A stretch of DNA of 64,000 nucleotides, taken from assembly GCF_003056355.1 (NCBI RefSeq), contig NZ_PYVW01000007.1, positions 1-64,000 on the forward strand, in the 5' to 3' direction. The notes under the pieces were generated by a model that saw nothing but the letters and a program-made list of their open reading frames with translations, ran no database searches and was not told the DNA's origin. Below are positions 46,484 to 58,069 of the stretch, in pieces. Both the position numbers and the translations under genes were made by a program. Every line of letters begins with the position of its first letter. Position 1 is the first letter of the stretch. The stretch is from Devosia naphthalenivorans. GTDB lineage: Bacteria > Pseudomonadota > Alphaproteobacteria > Rhizobiales > Devosiaceae.

Positions 46484-47473
46484 ATGGAATATCGTCGCTT
46501 GGGCAAGTCTGGCCTCAAGGTCAGTGAACTGTCGCTGGGCAGTTGGGTCACCTTCAGCAAGCAGGTGGATCACAAGGAAGCGCTTGCCCTGATGGCCCAT
46601 GCCTATGACGAAGGCGTCAATTTCTTCGACAACGCCGAGGGCTACGAAGCCGGCGAATCCGAAAGACTGATGGGCGCCGCACTCAAGGACCTTGGCTGGG
46701 ACCGGGACAGCTATTCGGTTTCATCCAAGGTATTCTGGGGCGGCACCAAACCGACGCAGAAGGGCCTTTCGCGCAAGCACGTGACCGAAGCCTGCCACGC
46801 CGCGCTCAAGCGCCTGCAGGTGGACTATCTCGATCTCTATTTCTGCCACCGCCCCGACATCGATACCCCTATCGAAGAAACCGTCTGGGCCATGCATAAC
46901 CTCATCACGCAAGGCAAAGTGCTCTATTGGGGCACCTCCGAGTGGAACGCCCAGCAGCTGACCGAAGCCTGGGCTTTCGCGCGCGCCAACAGCCTGATCG
47001 GCCCCAGCATGGAGCAGCCGCAATATAACCTGTTCGTGCGCGAAAAGGTCGAAAAGGACTATCTGCCGCTCTACGAGCTGATGGGTCTTGGCACCACGAT
47101 CTGGTCGCCGCTCGCGTCCGGCGCCCTCACCGGCAAGTACAATGACGGCATCCCCGCGGACAGCCGCATGAACCTGCCCGGCTATGAATGGCTCAAGAAG
47201 GAATGGACCAGCGAAGCCGGCAAGGCCAAGCTCGAGCAGATCCGCCAGCTGGCTGATCTGGCCAAGGAGATCGGCCTGCCCGTCCACCATCTGGCGCTGC
47301 TGTGGTGCCTCCACAATCCCCATGTGTCCACGGTCATCCTGGGCGCTTCCAAGAAAGCCCAGCTTGAGGACAACCTTTCGGCCCTCAAGTCCAAGGACAA
47401 GCTGAGTGGCGACGTGATCGAAAAGATCGAAGCCATCATGGGCAACAAGCCCGAAGCTGCCCAGCGGTACTGA
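46484..47473 (+). CDS. Aldo/keto reductase (Kv-channel beta/YghZ-like)
   Basis: 329 residues of the AKR TIM barrel. YRRLGKSGLKVSELSLGSW, catalytic Asp/Tyr/Lys/His pattern in FFDNAEGY, VSSKVFWGG and YFCHRPD, NADPH-binding LVGP-type IGPSMEQPQYN and STVILGASKKAQLEDNL. It reduces aldehydes with NADPH; physiological substrate unknown. Confidence 0.93.
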   Translation: MEYRRLGKSGLKVSELSLGSWVTFSKQVDHKEALALMAHAYDEGVNFFDNAEGYEAGESERLMGAALKDLGWDRDSYSVSSKVFWGGTKPTQKGLSRKHVTEACHAALKRLQVDYLDLYFCHRPDIDTPIEETVWAMHNLITQGKVLYWGTSEWNAQQLTEAWAFARANSLIGPSMEQPQYNLFVREKVEKDYLPLYELMGLGTTIWSPLASGALTGKYNDGIPADSRMNLPGYEWLKKEWTSEAGKAKLEQIRQLADLAKEIGLPVHHLALLWCLHNPHVSTVILGASKKAQLEDNLSALKSKDKLSGDVIEKIEAIMGNKPEAAQRY

Positions 47474-47494
47474 GCGCAAGACCAGTAGTCGGCA

Positions 47495-47515
47495 CCCTCC
47501 CCCTTGCGGGGAGGG
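47495..47515. terminator. GC-rich hairpin after the aldo/keto reductase gene
   Basis: CCCTCCCC and GGGGAGGG with a 5-base loop; no T-tract. The CCCTCCCCCTTGCGGGGAGGG motif is also a known dispersed intergenic repeat in this order. Confidence 0.5.
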
Positions 47516-47599
47516 ACCGCCCAGTGTTCGTGGAAGCGTTGGTGCGACATTCGCCGCAACCCTATTTCCCCCTCCCCACCGCCCCGCTATCATCCACGC

Positions 47600-49477
47600 A
47601 TGACCAACCCCTCCGGGCGCCGCCCCCTGCCTACGCCCGATCAAGCGCCCAGCTTTCGCGAACGGCTGCACAATCTGCGCCATCTGGGCAGGCTAGTGGC
47701 CCAGATCTGGCGCACCAGTGCCCCGCTGACCTCCGCCAGCATCGGCCTGCGCCTCGTCGCCTCGCTGCAGCCCATCGCCATGCTCTATGTGGGCAAGCTG
47801 ATCATCGACGAGGTGGTGCGCCTCACCGGCACCGTCGCCCCCGGCCCCAGCTTTGCCGACTGGTGGGAAAGCGGCGCGCTCTCGCCCATCCTCACGCTGC
47901 TCGCTATCGAACTGACGTTAGTGATCGGCTCGGACCTCCTCTCCCGCGCTACGGGGCTGGTCGATTCCGTGCTGTCCGAGCTGCACTCCAACACAGTCAG
48001 CGTCGAGCTGATGACCCACGCGGCCAGGCTCGACCTGATGCACTTCGAATCCGCCGAATACCAGGACCGGCTGGAGCGCGCCCGCCGGCAGGCCGCAGGA
48101 CGCAATGCGCTGCTCAGCCAGATGTTCGGGCAGGCGCAGGACATCATTACCGTCGCCACCCTCGCGGCGGGTCTCTTTGCCTTCGCACCCTGGCTGATCC
48201 TGCTGCTGCCGCTCAGCTTCATTCCCGCCATCTGGGGCGAGACGCGGTTCAACAGCCTCGCCTATTCCATGAGCCGCTGGCGCACACCCGAGCGGCGCGA
48301 GCTCGAATACATCCGCTACATCGGCGCCAGCGCCGAAACCGCCAAGGAGCTCAAGCTGTTCGGCCTGGGCGGTTTCCTGATCGGCCGCTTCAAGCAACTT
48401 GCGCACACCATCTTCCTCGAAAACCGCTCGCTGGCCACCCAGCGCGCCGGCTGGGGCGCATTGTTCTCGTCCATTTCGACGCTGACCTATTACGGCGCTT
48501 ACGGCTTCATCGTCTGGCGCACCATCACCGGCGATTTCACCATCGGCGACCTGACCTTCCTGTCGGGCTCGTTCCTGCGCCTCAACAGCCTGTTCCAGAA
48601 GATCCTGCTCGGCTTCACCCAGATAGCCGGGCAGTCGATGTATCTCGATGATCTGTTCTCGTTCTTCGAGATCGAGCCGACCATCCTCTCGCCGGCAGCG
48701 CCAAAGCCGTTCCCGCAGCCGATCCGGCAGTGCATCGTCTTCGACAATGTGGGCTTCCGCTATCCCGAGGCCGAAGACTGGACCATCCGAAACCTGAGCT
48801 TCACCCTGTCGGCCGGCGAAACCCTGGCGCTGGTGGGCGAAAATGGCGCCGGCAAAACCACCATCGTCAAGCTCCTGACCCGGCTCTACGATCCCAGCGA
48901 AGGCCGCATCACCATCGATGGCATCGACCTCAAGGACTTTGCCGTGGAAGATATTCACGCCAATATCGGCGTCATCTTCCAGGATTTCATCCGCTATAGC
49001 CTCACCGCCCGCGAGAATATCGGGGTCGGCCGCATCGAAGACCAGAACGACATGGCCCGCATCGAGGATGCCGCCGAGCGCAGCCTTGCCGATGCTGTCA
49101 TCCGCAAGCTGCCGCAGGGCTATGACCAGCAACTCGGGCGCCTGTTCAAGAAGGGACGCGATCTCAGCGGCGGCGAGTGGCAGAAGGTCGCCATCGCCCG
49201 CGCCTATATGCGCGACGCCGGCCTCATCATCCTCGACGAACCCACTGCGGCCCTCGATGCCAAGGCGGAGGCAGACGTGTTCTCCCGTTTCAAGAGCCTG
49301 GCTTCCGGCAAGACGGCCGTCATCATTTCGCACCGCTTCTCCACCGTGCGCATGGCCGATCGCATCCTGGTCCTGGAAAACGGCAGAATTCTCGAATCCG
49401 GTTCGCACGATGAACTCGTTGCCCTGCGCGGGCATTATGCCGAACTGTTCGAACTGCAGGCGGCGGGCTATCGCTAA
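47600..49477 (+). CDS. ABC transporter, fused permease and ATPase (type I half-exporter)
   Basis: 625 residues from [10 protein letters not shown]. Six predicted membrane helices in 40-340, then an ATPase domain: Walker [10 protein letters not shown] near 415, Q-loop FQDFIR, signature [16 protein letters not shown], Walker [13 protein letters not shown] and H-loop ISHRFST. A homodimeric exporter by architecture; substrate unknown. It starts 127 bases after the reductase. Confidence 0.9.
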   Translation: MTNPSGRRPLPTPDQAPSFRERLHNLRHLGRLVAQIWRTSAPLTSASIGLRLVASLQPIAMLYVGKLIIDEVVRLTGTVAPGPSFADWWESGALSPILTLLAIELTLVIGSDLLSRATGLVDSVLSELHSNTVSVELMTHAARLDLMHFESAEYQDRLERARRQAAGRNALLSQMFGQAQDIITVATLAAGLFAFAPWLILLLPLSFIPAIWGETRFNSLAYSMSRWRTPERRELEYIRYIGASAETAKELKLFGLGGFLIGRFKQLAHTIFLENRSLATQRAGWGALFSSISTLTYYGAYGFIVWRTITGDFTIGDLTFLSGSFLRLNSLFQKILLGFTQIAGQSMYLDDLFSFFEIEPTILSPAAPKPFPQPIRQCIVFDNVGFRYPEAEDWTIRNLSFTLSAGETLALVGENGAGKTTIVKLLTRLYDPSEGRITIDGIDLKDFAVEDIHANIGVIFQDFIRYSLTARENIGVGRIEDQNDMARIEDAAERSLADAVIRKLPQGYDQQLGRLFKKGRDLSGGEWQKVAIARAYMRDAGLIILDEPTAALDAKAEADVFSRFKSLASGKTAVIISHRFSTVRMADRILVLENGRILESGSHDELVALRGHYAELFELQAAGYR

Positions 49478-49502
49478 TGCGCGCAACAAGGCCGGAGCAT
49501 TC

Positions 49503-50069
49503 ATGAGCCCCCAGCCTCTCGGGCGCGCCTTTTTCGACCGGCCCGTGGTCGATGTGGCGCGCGAACTCATCGGCGCGACACTGCTTTTCGACGGCGCTGG
49601 CGGCGTGCTGGTGGAAGTCGAGGCCTATGACCAGAGCGATCCGGCCTCCCACAGTTTCCGCGGCCCCACGACGCGCAATGCCGCCATGTTCGGCCCTCCC
49701 GGGCATGCCTATGTCTACAAGATCTACGGCATTCACTGGTGCCTCAATTTCGTCTGCCAGCCGGGCAGCGCCGTGCTTGTGCGCGCGCTCGAGCCCACGC
49801 ATGGGCTGGACCAGATGCAAGAGCGGCGCGGCGGCTTGACCGAGCGGCAATTGTGCTCCGGCCCCGGCAAGCTTTGCCAGGCGCTCGGCATAGACCTCAG
49901 GCACAATGGCCTGCCGCTCGACGCACCGCCATTCGCCCTAAGCAGCGCCGAGGAAGGTCACGAGGTCGCCACCGGTACGCGCATCGGCATCACCAAGGCC
50001 GCCGAAGTGCCCTGGCGTTTCGTGCGCCGTGGATCGCCATTCCTCAGCAGGCGCCTGGCTGAATCGTGA
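49503..50069 (+). CDS. mpg: DNA-3-methyladenine glycosylase (AAG/MPG family)
   Basis: 188 residues from [12 protein letters not shown]. Family motifs: [21 protein letters not shown] (catalytic Glu), [33 protein letters not shown] and [14 protein letters not shown]. It excises alkylated purines. Its codons follow the ABC transporter stop by 25 bases and RecQ comes next, a small repair group by chance or design. Confidence 0.93.
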   Translation: MSPQPLGRAFFDRPVVDVARELIGATLLFDGAGGVLVEVEAYDQSDPASHSFRGPTTRNAAMFGPPGHAYVYKIYGIHWCLNFVCQPGSAVLVRALEPTHGLDQMQERRGGLTERQLCSGPGKLCQALGIDLRHNGLPLDAPPFALSSAEEGHEVATGTRIGITKAAEVPWRFVRRGSPFLSRRLAES

Positions 50070-50158
50070 CTGCGGCAGGCCACATGGCCGGTGCATAGAG
50101 CCCATCACGGCCTTTTGCCGCCTTGCGGCGCACCCACCCCTGTGATTCAACACCGGAT

Positions 50159-52012
<1,854 letters not shown>

Positions 52013-52036
52013 ACAAGGCGGCGACCCTGCCACCGG

Positions 52037-52110
52037 GTCATTCCCGCGAAAGCGGGAACCTCTGTTATCAAGCGCAAGGAAACCGAGATTCCCGCTTTCG
52101 CGGGAATGAC
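52037..52110. repeat. Perfect 22-bp inverted repeat pair, REP-like
   Basis: GTCATTCCCGCGAAAGCGGG continues to AA, at 52037-52058, and is the exact reverse complement of 52089-52110. Each arm is itself a hairpin with a GAAA tetraloop (TTCCCGC-GAAA-GCGGGAA). Sits between recQ and the DUF1624 gene. Sequences of this kind are dispersed intergenic repeats in many proteobacteria. Confidence 0.85.
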
Positions 52111-52136
52111 ACCGAGAATTGGACAATGCAGATCCC

Positions 52137-53138
52137 ATGACCGATCCTCGTTCGTCTAAACCCCGCTTCGCCGTCGTCGACATCGCCCGGGGCGTCGCGA
52201 TCATCGCCATGATCGCCTATCACCTTTGCTGGGACCTCAGCTATTTCCGCTTCATTTCCGCCGATGTGGGCTATGACCCGCAATGGGTGGCCATAGCCCG
52301 CACCATCCTGAGTGCCTTCCTGTTCCTGGTCGGCGTCGGCCTAGTGCTCGGTCATGGTCGCGGCATTCGCTGGCGCGCATTCTGGCGCCGGTGGTGGTTC
52401 GTGCTGGCCGGCGCGCTGCTGATTACGCTGGGCACCTTCATCGCCTTCCCGGCAAGCTTTGTTTATTTCGGCGTCCTGCACGCCATTGCCCTGTTCAGCG
52501 TTCTCACCCTGCCGTTCCTGCTCGCGCCGCTATGGCTGCCCATCGCCGTGGCGATACTGGTCATCGCCCTGCCCTGGTTCTATTCGGACGCGCTGTTCAA
52601 TGCCAAACCCTTCTCCTGGATCGGCTTCTGGCAAGTGCCGCCGCCCGCCAATGATCTGGTCCCGCTGTTTCCCTGGTTCGGTGTGGTGCTGCTGGGGGTC
52701 GTCGCCACGCGGATCGTCCTGGCGTCCCCGCTTGCCACACGCCTCGCCGCCATCAATCCGCTGGGGCGACTGCCGCGCGTCCTCGCCTTCGTGGGCCGCC
52801 GGAGCCTGTTGATCTATTTGCTGCATCAGCCGCTGCTCCTGGCGCTGATCTATCCGGCTGCCGCCATCGCGCAGCCGCAGATCGCCATGCGGCAATCCGA
52901 TTTCCTCGGCTCCTGCCAGAGCACCTGTGAAGAGGGCGGCACCGCGCCCGGGCTCTGCACCACTTATTGCCAATGCGGCCTCAAGACCATCGAGGACAAT
53001 GATTTGTGGGAGGCGGTCTATTCCGGCCTGCTGACTGCGCAGGAGCAGACGATCCTTGATGCCAGCAACCGGCAATGCTCGGCAGTAATCTATCCAGAAC
53101 TCAACCTTGTGGCGCCCGAGGACTTGCCCGCCCCCTGA
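52137..53138 (+). CDS. DUF1624/HGSNAT-like membrane protein
   Basis: 333 residues with about eight predicted helices. RFAVVDIARGVAIIAMIAYHL and the later FVGRRSLLIYLLHQPLLL follow the heparan-alpha-glucosaminide N-acetyltransferase catalytic-like (DUF1624) family, a membrane acyltransferase fold. The C-terminal 75 residues are unusual: at least six Cys (GSCQSTC, GLCTTYCQC, RQC). The role in bacteria is not settled. Start ATG at 52137. Confidence 0.85.
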   Translation: MTDPRSSKPRFAVVDIARGVAIIAMIAYHLCWDLSYFRFISADVGYDPQWVAIARTILSAFLFLVGVGLVLGHGRGIRWRAFWRRWWFVLAGALLITLGTFIAFPASFVYFGVLHAIALFSVLTLPFLLAPLWLPIAVAILVIALPWFYSDALFNAKPFSWIGFWQVPPPANDLVPLFPWFGVVLLGVVATRIVLASPLATRLAAINPLGRLPRVLAFVGRRSLLIYLLHQPLLLALIYPAAAIAQPQIAMRQSDFLGSCQSTCEEGGTAPGLCTTYCQCGLKTIEDNDLWEAVYSGLLTAQEQTILDASNRQCSAVIYPELNLVAPEDLPAP

Positions 53139-53246
53139 TTGCGACAGTTCCGCCACTGATTTGCGTTTTTTGCTTAGATTCGATCTTGAATGGTAGGGCG
53201 AATGGGCATTCTATAGGGAGCGCGAGTTTATTTTTTTGTTCGATCC

Positions 53247-55166
53247 GTGGCTAACGGTTTGCTCCGCCCCCGTTTCGAACTCCACATTTTAAGAAGTCTG
53301 GATACTTCCTTGACCACCGATAAGGCTGGCCGCGTCCATTCACGCGGCGATGCACAGGCACATGTTGCCGCTGCCCATGCGGGCAAAGGTCAAAGCCCAT
53401 TATTGCGGATCACGCTTTATTCGCTGCGCCATCCCTGGCGGGCCGCTGCCGCTATCGGGGCGACAATCATCGCCTCGGTGTTGCAATTGATGATCCCCCG
53501 GCTTCTGGGTCACGCCGTCGATCAGGCGCAGGGTATCCTCAGCGTTGGCGCCGAGGGCGCCGAACAGGCGCTGTTCTGGAGCGCCATGACCCTCCTCGCG
53601 GTGTCGGTCGCGCGCGGCGTTTTCACCTTGTGCCAGAACTATTTCTCGGAATCGGTCGGCCACCATGTCGGCTACGAGTTGCGCCTGGCCTTCTACGACA
53701 AGGTTCAGCGCCTGCCCTACGCCTATCACGACAAGGTCCATACCGGCGATCTGATCACCATGGGCCTGCTCGACCTCGATGGCGTGCGCATGTTCTTCTC
53801 GACCGGGCTGGTGCGCGTCGTCCTGCTCTCGGTGCTGATCGGGGTCGGCGCCTATATGCTGCTCTCGACCGATGTGGTGCTGGGCCTGCTGGCGCTCAGC
53901 TTCGTGCCCTTCGTCGCCTGGCGCTCATCAGTGGCGCAACTGACCCTGCGCGCCACATGGATTGTGCTGCAGGACAAGCTCTCCGCCCTGACCCGCGTGA
54001 TGGAAGAGAACCTGGGCGGCATCCGCGTGGTGCGCGCCTTTTCCGCGCAGAATTTCGAACTCGCCAAGTTCGAAGCGGCGTCCGAGGCGGCGCTGGAGCT
54101 GTCACACGAACGCGTCGGCATTCGCGTGCGCAACACCTCGATCATGACCTTTTCCTTCTTTGCCGCCATGGGGCTGGTGCTCTGGATCGGTGGCACAAAA
54201 GTCATCGCGGGCGAAATGAGCGTGGGCACGCTTGCCTCGTTCCTCACCTTCATGACCATCCTGCAGATGCCGGTTCGCCAATTGGGCATGATGGTCAATT
54301 CCTTTGCCCGCGCCTCCATCTGCGGCAATCGCCTGTTCAGCTTCATCGATGAACCCATCAGCATTGCCGACAAGCCCGGCGTGCCGGACCTGAAGGTCAG
54401 CAAGGGCATTCTTCGCTTCGAAGACGTGCGGTTCACCTATCCTGGCGCCACCCATCCGACGCTGGATGGCGTTTCGTTCGAAGCCCATCCCGGCCAGACC
54501 ATCGGCATTGTCGGCGCGCCGGGAAGCGGGAAATCCACCCTGGCCCACCTCATCCCGCGCTTCTACGATGTTTCCGGGGGCAGGATCACCATCGATGGGC
54601 AGGATGTCAGCGAAGTGTCGCTGCAATCGCTACGCCGCTCGGTTGCCGTGGTGCAGCAGGATTCATTCCTCTTCACCACCACCATCGAAAACAACATCGC
54701 CTATGGCGACCCGTGGTCCAAGGAAACCAAGATCGAAAGAGCAGCCGAAAGCGCGCAGCTCCACAATTACATCAAGGGACTTCCCCTGGGCTACGACACG
54801 GTTGTGGGCGAACGCGGCGTATCGCTTTCCGGCGGCCAGCGGCAACGTCTGGCGATCGCACGCAGCCTGGTGCTTAAACCCGCCGTGATGGTGTTCGACG
54901 ACTCCACCGCCGCCATTGACGCCGGCACCGAGCATCGTATCCGCAGCGCCATTCGCCGCTACGCCAAGGACCGGGTCACCCTGGTGATCTCTCACCGATT
55001 GAGTTCGCTCCTGCACGCCGACATGATCCTGTTCCTCGAAGACGGCAGAATCGTCGAGAGCGGCAGCCATGAGGAGCTTTTGGCAAAAGGCGGACGCTAC
55101 CGGGCGCTCTATGATTTGCAGACCCGGCCAGACGAGGACATTCATTTCGGGAGTGCGGCACAGTGA
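53247..55166 (+). CDS. ABC half-exporter A (Walker B Asp variant)
   Basis: 639 residues from a GTG without a clear ribosome site; TTG at 53310 is an alternative. Six predicted helices (about 65-345), then ATPase domain: Walker A GAPGSGKST, signature LSGGQRQRLAIARSL, Walker B VMVFDDSTAAID where the catalytic Glu is Asp, H-loop ISHRLS. Together with 55163-57061 (overlapping ATGA) it forms a heterodimeric exporter whose degenerate site would use this half's Walker motifs. Substrate unknown, likely lipid or drug. Confidence 0.9.
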   Translation: MANGLLRPRFELHILRSLDTSLTTDKAGRVHSRGDAQAHVAAAHAGKGQSPLLRITLYSLRHPWRAAAAIGATIIASVLQLMIPRLLGHAVDQAQGILSVGAEGAEQALFWSAMTLLAVSVARGVFTLCQNYFSESVGHHVGYELRLAFYDKVQRLPYAYHDKVHTGDLITMGLLDLDGVRMFFSTGLVRVVLLSVLIGVGAYMLLSTDVVLGLLALSFVPFVAWRSSVAQLTLRATWIVLQDKLSALTRVMEENLGGIRVVRAFSAQNFELAKFEAASEAALELSHERVGIRVRNTSIMTFSFFAAMGLVLWIGGTKVIAGEMSVGTLASFLTFMTILQMPVRQLGMMVNSFARASICGNRLFSFIDEPISIADKPGVPDLKVSKGILRFEDVRFTYPGATHPTLDGVSFEAHPGQTIGIVGAPGSGKSTLAHLIPRFYDVSGGRITIDGQDVSEVSLQSLRRSVAVVQQDSFLFTTTIENNIAYGDPWSKETKIERAAESAQLHNYIKGLPLGYDTVVGERGVSLSGGQRQRLAIARSLVLKPAVMVFDDSTAAIDAGTEHRIRSAIRRYAKDRVTLVISHRLSSLLHADMILFLEDGRIVESGSHEELLAKGGRYRALYDLQTRPDEDIHFGSAAQ

Positions 55167-57061
55167 GCGTTATCGAGGAAGACGACCGCGAGACTGCCCG
55201 CTTCCCCGGCCAGCGCCCACCGCGCGCCAGCGTCGGCTCGCACCGCATCGAAGAAGAAGTCTTCGGCAAGGCATATGACCCGCGCACCGTCCGCCGCATC
55301 TGGGCGTTCGTTAAGCCCTATCGGCGCAAGATTTACCTCTCGGTGGCGGCCGTCCTGGTCTTCACCGCGACCCAGCTCGCCATTCCCCTGATCATCGGCC
55401 GCGCCATCGACAGCGGCATGACGGAAGGCGGCAACCACACCAATCTGCTATGGGCCGTAGGCATGTTCGCCGTGGTGCTCCTGGTCAATTACGGCGCCTC
55501 GTTCGTGCAGGAAACCCAGGTCGGCAAGGTTGCCGAGAACGTGCTGTTCGACATGCGCCGGGCGATGTTCGCCCAGCTGCAACGCGTTTCCCTCAGCTTC
55601 ATGGACAAAACCGAAGTCGGCCGCCTGATGAGCCGGCTGCAGGGCGACGTCAGCTCCATGCAGGAGTTCCTCGAAACCTCCGTCATTTCGGTGGGCGACA
55701 TGGTGCTCCTCGTCGGCATCATTGTTGTGCTGCTGACGCTCGATTTCCGGCTGGGGCTGCTGACGCTTTCCACCATGCCGGTGCTGTTTATCGTGCGCAT
55801 TTTCTGGCTGCCCCGCGCCAAGCGTGCCTTCTGGGCCGCGCATGAAACCAATTCGATCACCGCGGGCGCCATGGCCGAAGGCATCAATGGCGTGCGCACC
55901 GTGCAGAATCTGGACCGCCAGAAGGTCAATTTCGACCTCTATGACGACAAGGCTTATGCGAACCTGCAAACCCAGCTGACCGGCTCGCGCTACGCCCAGG
56001 TCATGGTACCGATCGTGGACAGCCTCACCGGCATGGCCATGGCTATTGTCATAGTCGTTGGCGGTTCGCTCGTGCTCAACGGGAGCCTCGAGATCGGCGT
56101 GATCGTCGCGTTCATCTTCTATATCCAGCGCTTCTTCGACCCGATCCGCTCGCTGACCATGCAGTATTCCATCATGCAGCGCGCCATGACCTCGGGCCGC
56201 CGCATCACCGAAGTGCTCGATGTTCCCGCCTCGATCACCGACAAGCCCGATGCCATTACCCTGACGCGCGACATGGATGGCTCGGTCGAGTTCCGCAATG
56301 TGGACTTCGGCTATAGCGCCGACCGGCCCGTGCTCAAAAACGTCAGCTTCGTGGTCAAGCCCGGCGAAACCGTCGCCCTGGTCGGTCCTACCGGCTCGGG
56401 CAAGACGTCCGCCATGTCGCTGGTGCACCGCTTCTACGAAGTGCAGTCAGGCGCGGTGCTCGTCGGCGGGCACGACGTGCGCGACGTCACCCAGGAATCG
56501 CTGGGCGAGCAGGTGGCGATGGTGCTGCAGGAGCCATTCCTGTTCACCGGCAGCGTCTTCGACAACATCCGCTACAACAAGGTTTCGGCGACGCTCGATG
56601 ATGTGATTGCTGCCTGCAAGGCGGTGGGCGCGCACGACTTCATCATGCGCCTGCCCGGCGGCTATGACAGTGTTCTGGAGCAACGTGGCTCCAATCTCTC
56701 GCTCGGGCAGCGCCAATTGCTCAGCTTCGCCCGGGCGCTGGTGGCCGACGCCAAAATCCTGGTGCTCGACGAAGCAACCGCCAATATCGACAGTTACACC
56801 GAGCGGCAGATCCAGAAGGCCCTCGTCACCCTGTTGCAGGGCCGCACTGGCATGGTGATAGCCCATCGCCTCGCCACCATTCGCGGCGCTGACCGCATCA
56901 TCGTGCTGCAGAATGGCGAGCTGATCGAGAGCGGCAATCATGACGAACTCATGGCCAGGGACGGGCTCTACGCCAAGCTCTACAACATGAACTACGCCAG
57001 CTTCGACGACATTCCCGACGAACTGGTGGCGCAGGCAAATGCCAGGGCCGCAAACACCTGA
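55163..57061 (+). CDS. ABC half-exporter B (nonconsensus signature)
   Basis: 632 residues starting with GTG at 55163 inside the previous gene's stop (GTGA overlap). Six predicted helices, then Walker A GPTGSGKTS, Walker B ILVLDEATANID with canonical Glu, H-loop IAHRLAT, but the signature motif is LSLGQRQLLSFARAL instead of LSGGQ. It complements the DD variant of the partner, as in BmrC/D-type heterodimers, where one ATP site is degenerate. Confidence 0.9.
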   Translation: MSVIEEDDRETARFPGQRPPRASVGSHRIEEEVFGKAYDPRTVRRIWAFVKPYRRKIYLSVAAVLVFTATQLAIPLIIGRAIDSGMTEGGNHTNLLWAVGMFAVVLLVNYGASFVQETQVGKVAENVLFDMRRAMFAQLQRVSLSFMDKTEVGRLMSRLQGDVSSMQEFLETSVISVGDMVLLVGIIVVLLTLDFRLGLLTLSTMPVLFIVRIFWLPRAKRAFWAAHETNSITAGAMAEGINGVRTVQNLDRQKVNFDLYDDKAYANLQTQLTGSRYAQVMVPIVDSLTGMAMAIVIVVGGSLVLNGSLEIGVIVAFIFYIQRFFDPIRSLTMQYSIMQRAMTSGRRITEVLDVPASITDKPDAITLTRDMDGSVEFRNVDFGYSADRPVLKNVSFVVKPGETVALVGPTGSGKTSAMSLVHRFYEVQSGAVLVGGHDVRDVTQESLGEQVAMVLQEPFLFTGSVFDNIRYNKVSATLDDVIAACKAVGAHDFIMRLPGGYDSVLEQRGSNLSLGQRQLLSFARALVADAKILVLDEATANIDSYTERQIQKALVTLLQGRTGMVIAHRLATIRGADRIIVLQNGELIESGNHDELMARDGLYAKLYNMNYASFDDIPDELVAQANARAANT

Positions 57062-57361
57062 ACCGGTGCTGCGGCCCTCGCCGGGCGTGCTATTTCTCCC
57101 CTCCGGGATCAGGCTAAATGCCTGTAAGAACATGGCCTTTTGCGTGGCAGAACGATCAGGTCAGAAGAAAGCCTTGCCATTGCCGAGATCTGCCCTATAT
57201 TAGCGACATACGTTTCAGCTCAAGACAGCTGTCTAAATGCCGGGTTACCGGTTTTGGCTCTTCCTGATTTTTGCGAGCGTGTTAGACCCAACCAGCATGT
57301 TGCTGGCTGGGAGCGACGTCGTGCCAATGCACGGACGTCACAAAAACCAAGGACTACTGCC
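57062..57361 (+). other. Long leader region of the cold-shock gene
   Basis: Exactly 300 bases between the ABC exporter and the cold-shock gene without a gene of its own. Cold-shock mRNAs usually carry a long structured 5' untranslated region that refolds at low temperature; I cannot model the structure here. Confidence 0.4.
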
Positions 57362-57568
57362 ATGATCACCGGCACCGTAAAATTTTTTAACGCAACCAAA
57401 GGCTTCGGCTTTATCTCGCCAGAAGGCGGCGACAAGGACGCGTTCGTTCATATCTCCGCTGTCGAGCGTTCGGGCCTTGCTGGCCTCTACGAAGGCGACA
57501 AGGTGACCTACGAGCTCGAGACCGGCCGCGACGGCAAGATGTCGGCGACCAACCTGACCCTGCTCTAG
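57362..57568 (+). CDS. Cold-shock protein, CspA family
   Basis: 68 residues, MITGTVKFFNATKGFGFISP onward, a single OB-fold with RNP1 KGFGFIS (13-19) and RNP2 DAFVHIS (26-32). It binds single-stranded nucleic acid and acts as an RNA chaperone in the cytoplasm. The ATG at 57362 is the family's normal start; longer in-frame starts lie within the leader. Confidence 0.97.
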   Translation: MITGTVKFFNATKGFGFISPEGGDKDAFVHISAVERSGLAGLYEGDKVTYELETGRDGKMSATNLTLL

Positions 57569-57575
57569 CATTTTT

Positions 57576-57604
57576 GGGGTTGGGGTGCCCAGCACCCCGG
57601 CCCC
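57576..57604 (+). terminator. Hairpin after the cold-shock gene
   Basis: GGGG-TT-GGGGTGC pairs with GCACCCC-GG-CCCC around a CCA loop. The stem is strong but no T-tract follows. Confidence 0.55.
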
Positions 57605-57667
57605 GCCTCCTGCAGAGCAGTCGAGGCCAATACAAAAGAAGGGTCCAAGCCTAAAGGGCAGGACCAC

Positions 57668-57985
57668 ATGAGAGACTTAATGACATTTATGGACTTCAAC
57701 GCTCGCGCCGAGCTTTATCTTGGCAGCGACCGGAATACTGCGCTCGAACAAGGACCGAGGACCTTCCGTACCGCAGCTCAAGCACTTCGCTTCGCCTTTG
57801 AACAGGCGGCTCCCGTGAGCCTGCGCGGCGCCAGCCTCAAGGTCGGCAACCGGAGCTATCTGGCCCACGAACTGCGCCAGCTCTACCGGAGCCCCGACTA
57901 CCCCCTGCCCCGCCAGGAAGCCACCGAGCCGCGCCGCAAGCGCCGCCTGCCCTTCTACGGCGCAACCTTCGCCAACGCCGCGTAA
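57668..57985 (+). CDS. Conserved hypothetical protein
   Basis: 105 residues; no signal peptide. An internal start at 57680 is possible. TFRTAAQALRFAFEQAAPVSLRGASLKV with ELRQLYRSPDYPL is a pattern I remember from short uncharacterised Rhizobiales proteins, with no assigned function. C-terminus basic. It is convergent with tonB. Confidence 0.6.
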   Translation: MRDLMTFMDFNARAELYLGSDRNTALEQGPRTFRTAAQALRFAFEQAAPVSLRGASLKVGNRSYLAHELRQLYRSPDYPLPRQEATEPRRKRRLPFYGATFANAA

Positions 57986-58004
57986 AGCAGCGCTGGCCTA
58001 AGAA

Positions 58005-58045
58005 CACCGTGCTGCCCTCAGGCTTGACCCGAGGGAAGCACGGTG
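58005..58045. repeat. Palindromic repeat between convergent genes
   Basis: CACCGTGCTGCCCTC (58005-58019) pairs with GAGGGAAGCACGGTG (58031-58045) with one mismatch. The AGGCTTGACCC centre is typical of a dispersed palindromic element of this order. It may double as a terminator. Confidence 0.65.
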
Positions 58046-58069
58046 GGCGGGGGTAAATCTGACCCACCG

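Noticed and set aside
47918..49570. 550-codon minus-strand frame opposite the ABC exporter
   Set aside because: Runs across the conserved exporter ATPase domain and into mpg; no domain of its own; explained by high third-position GC.
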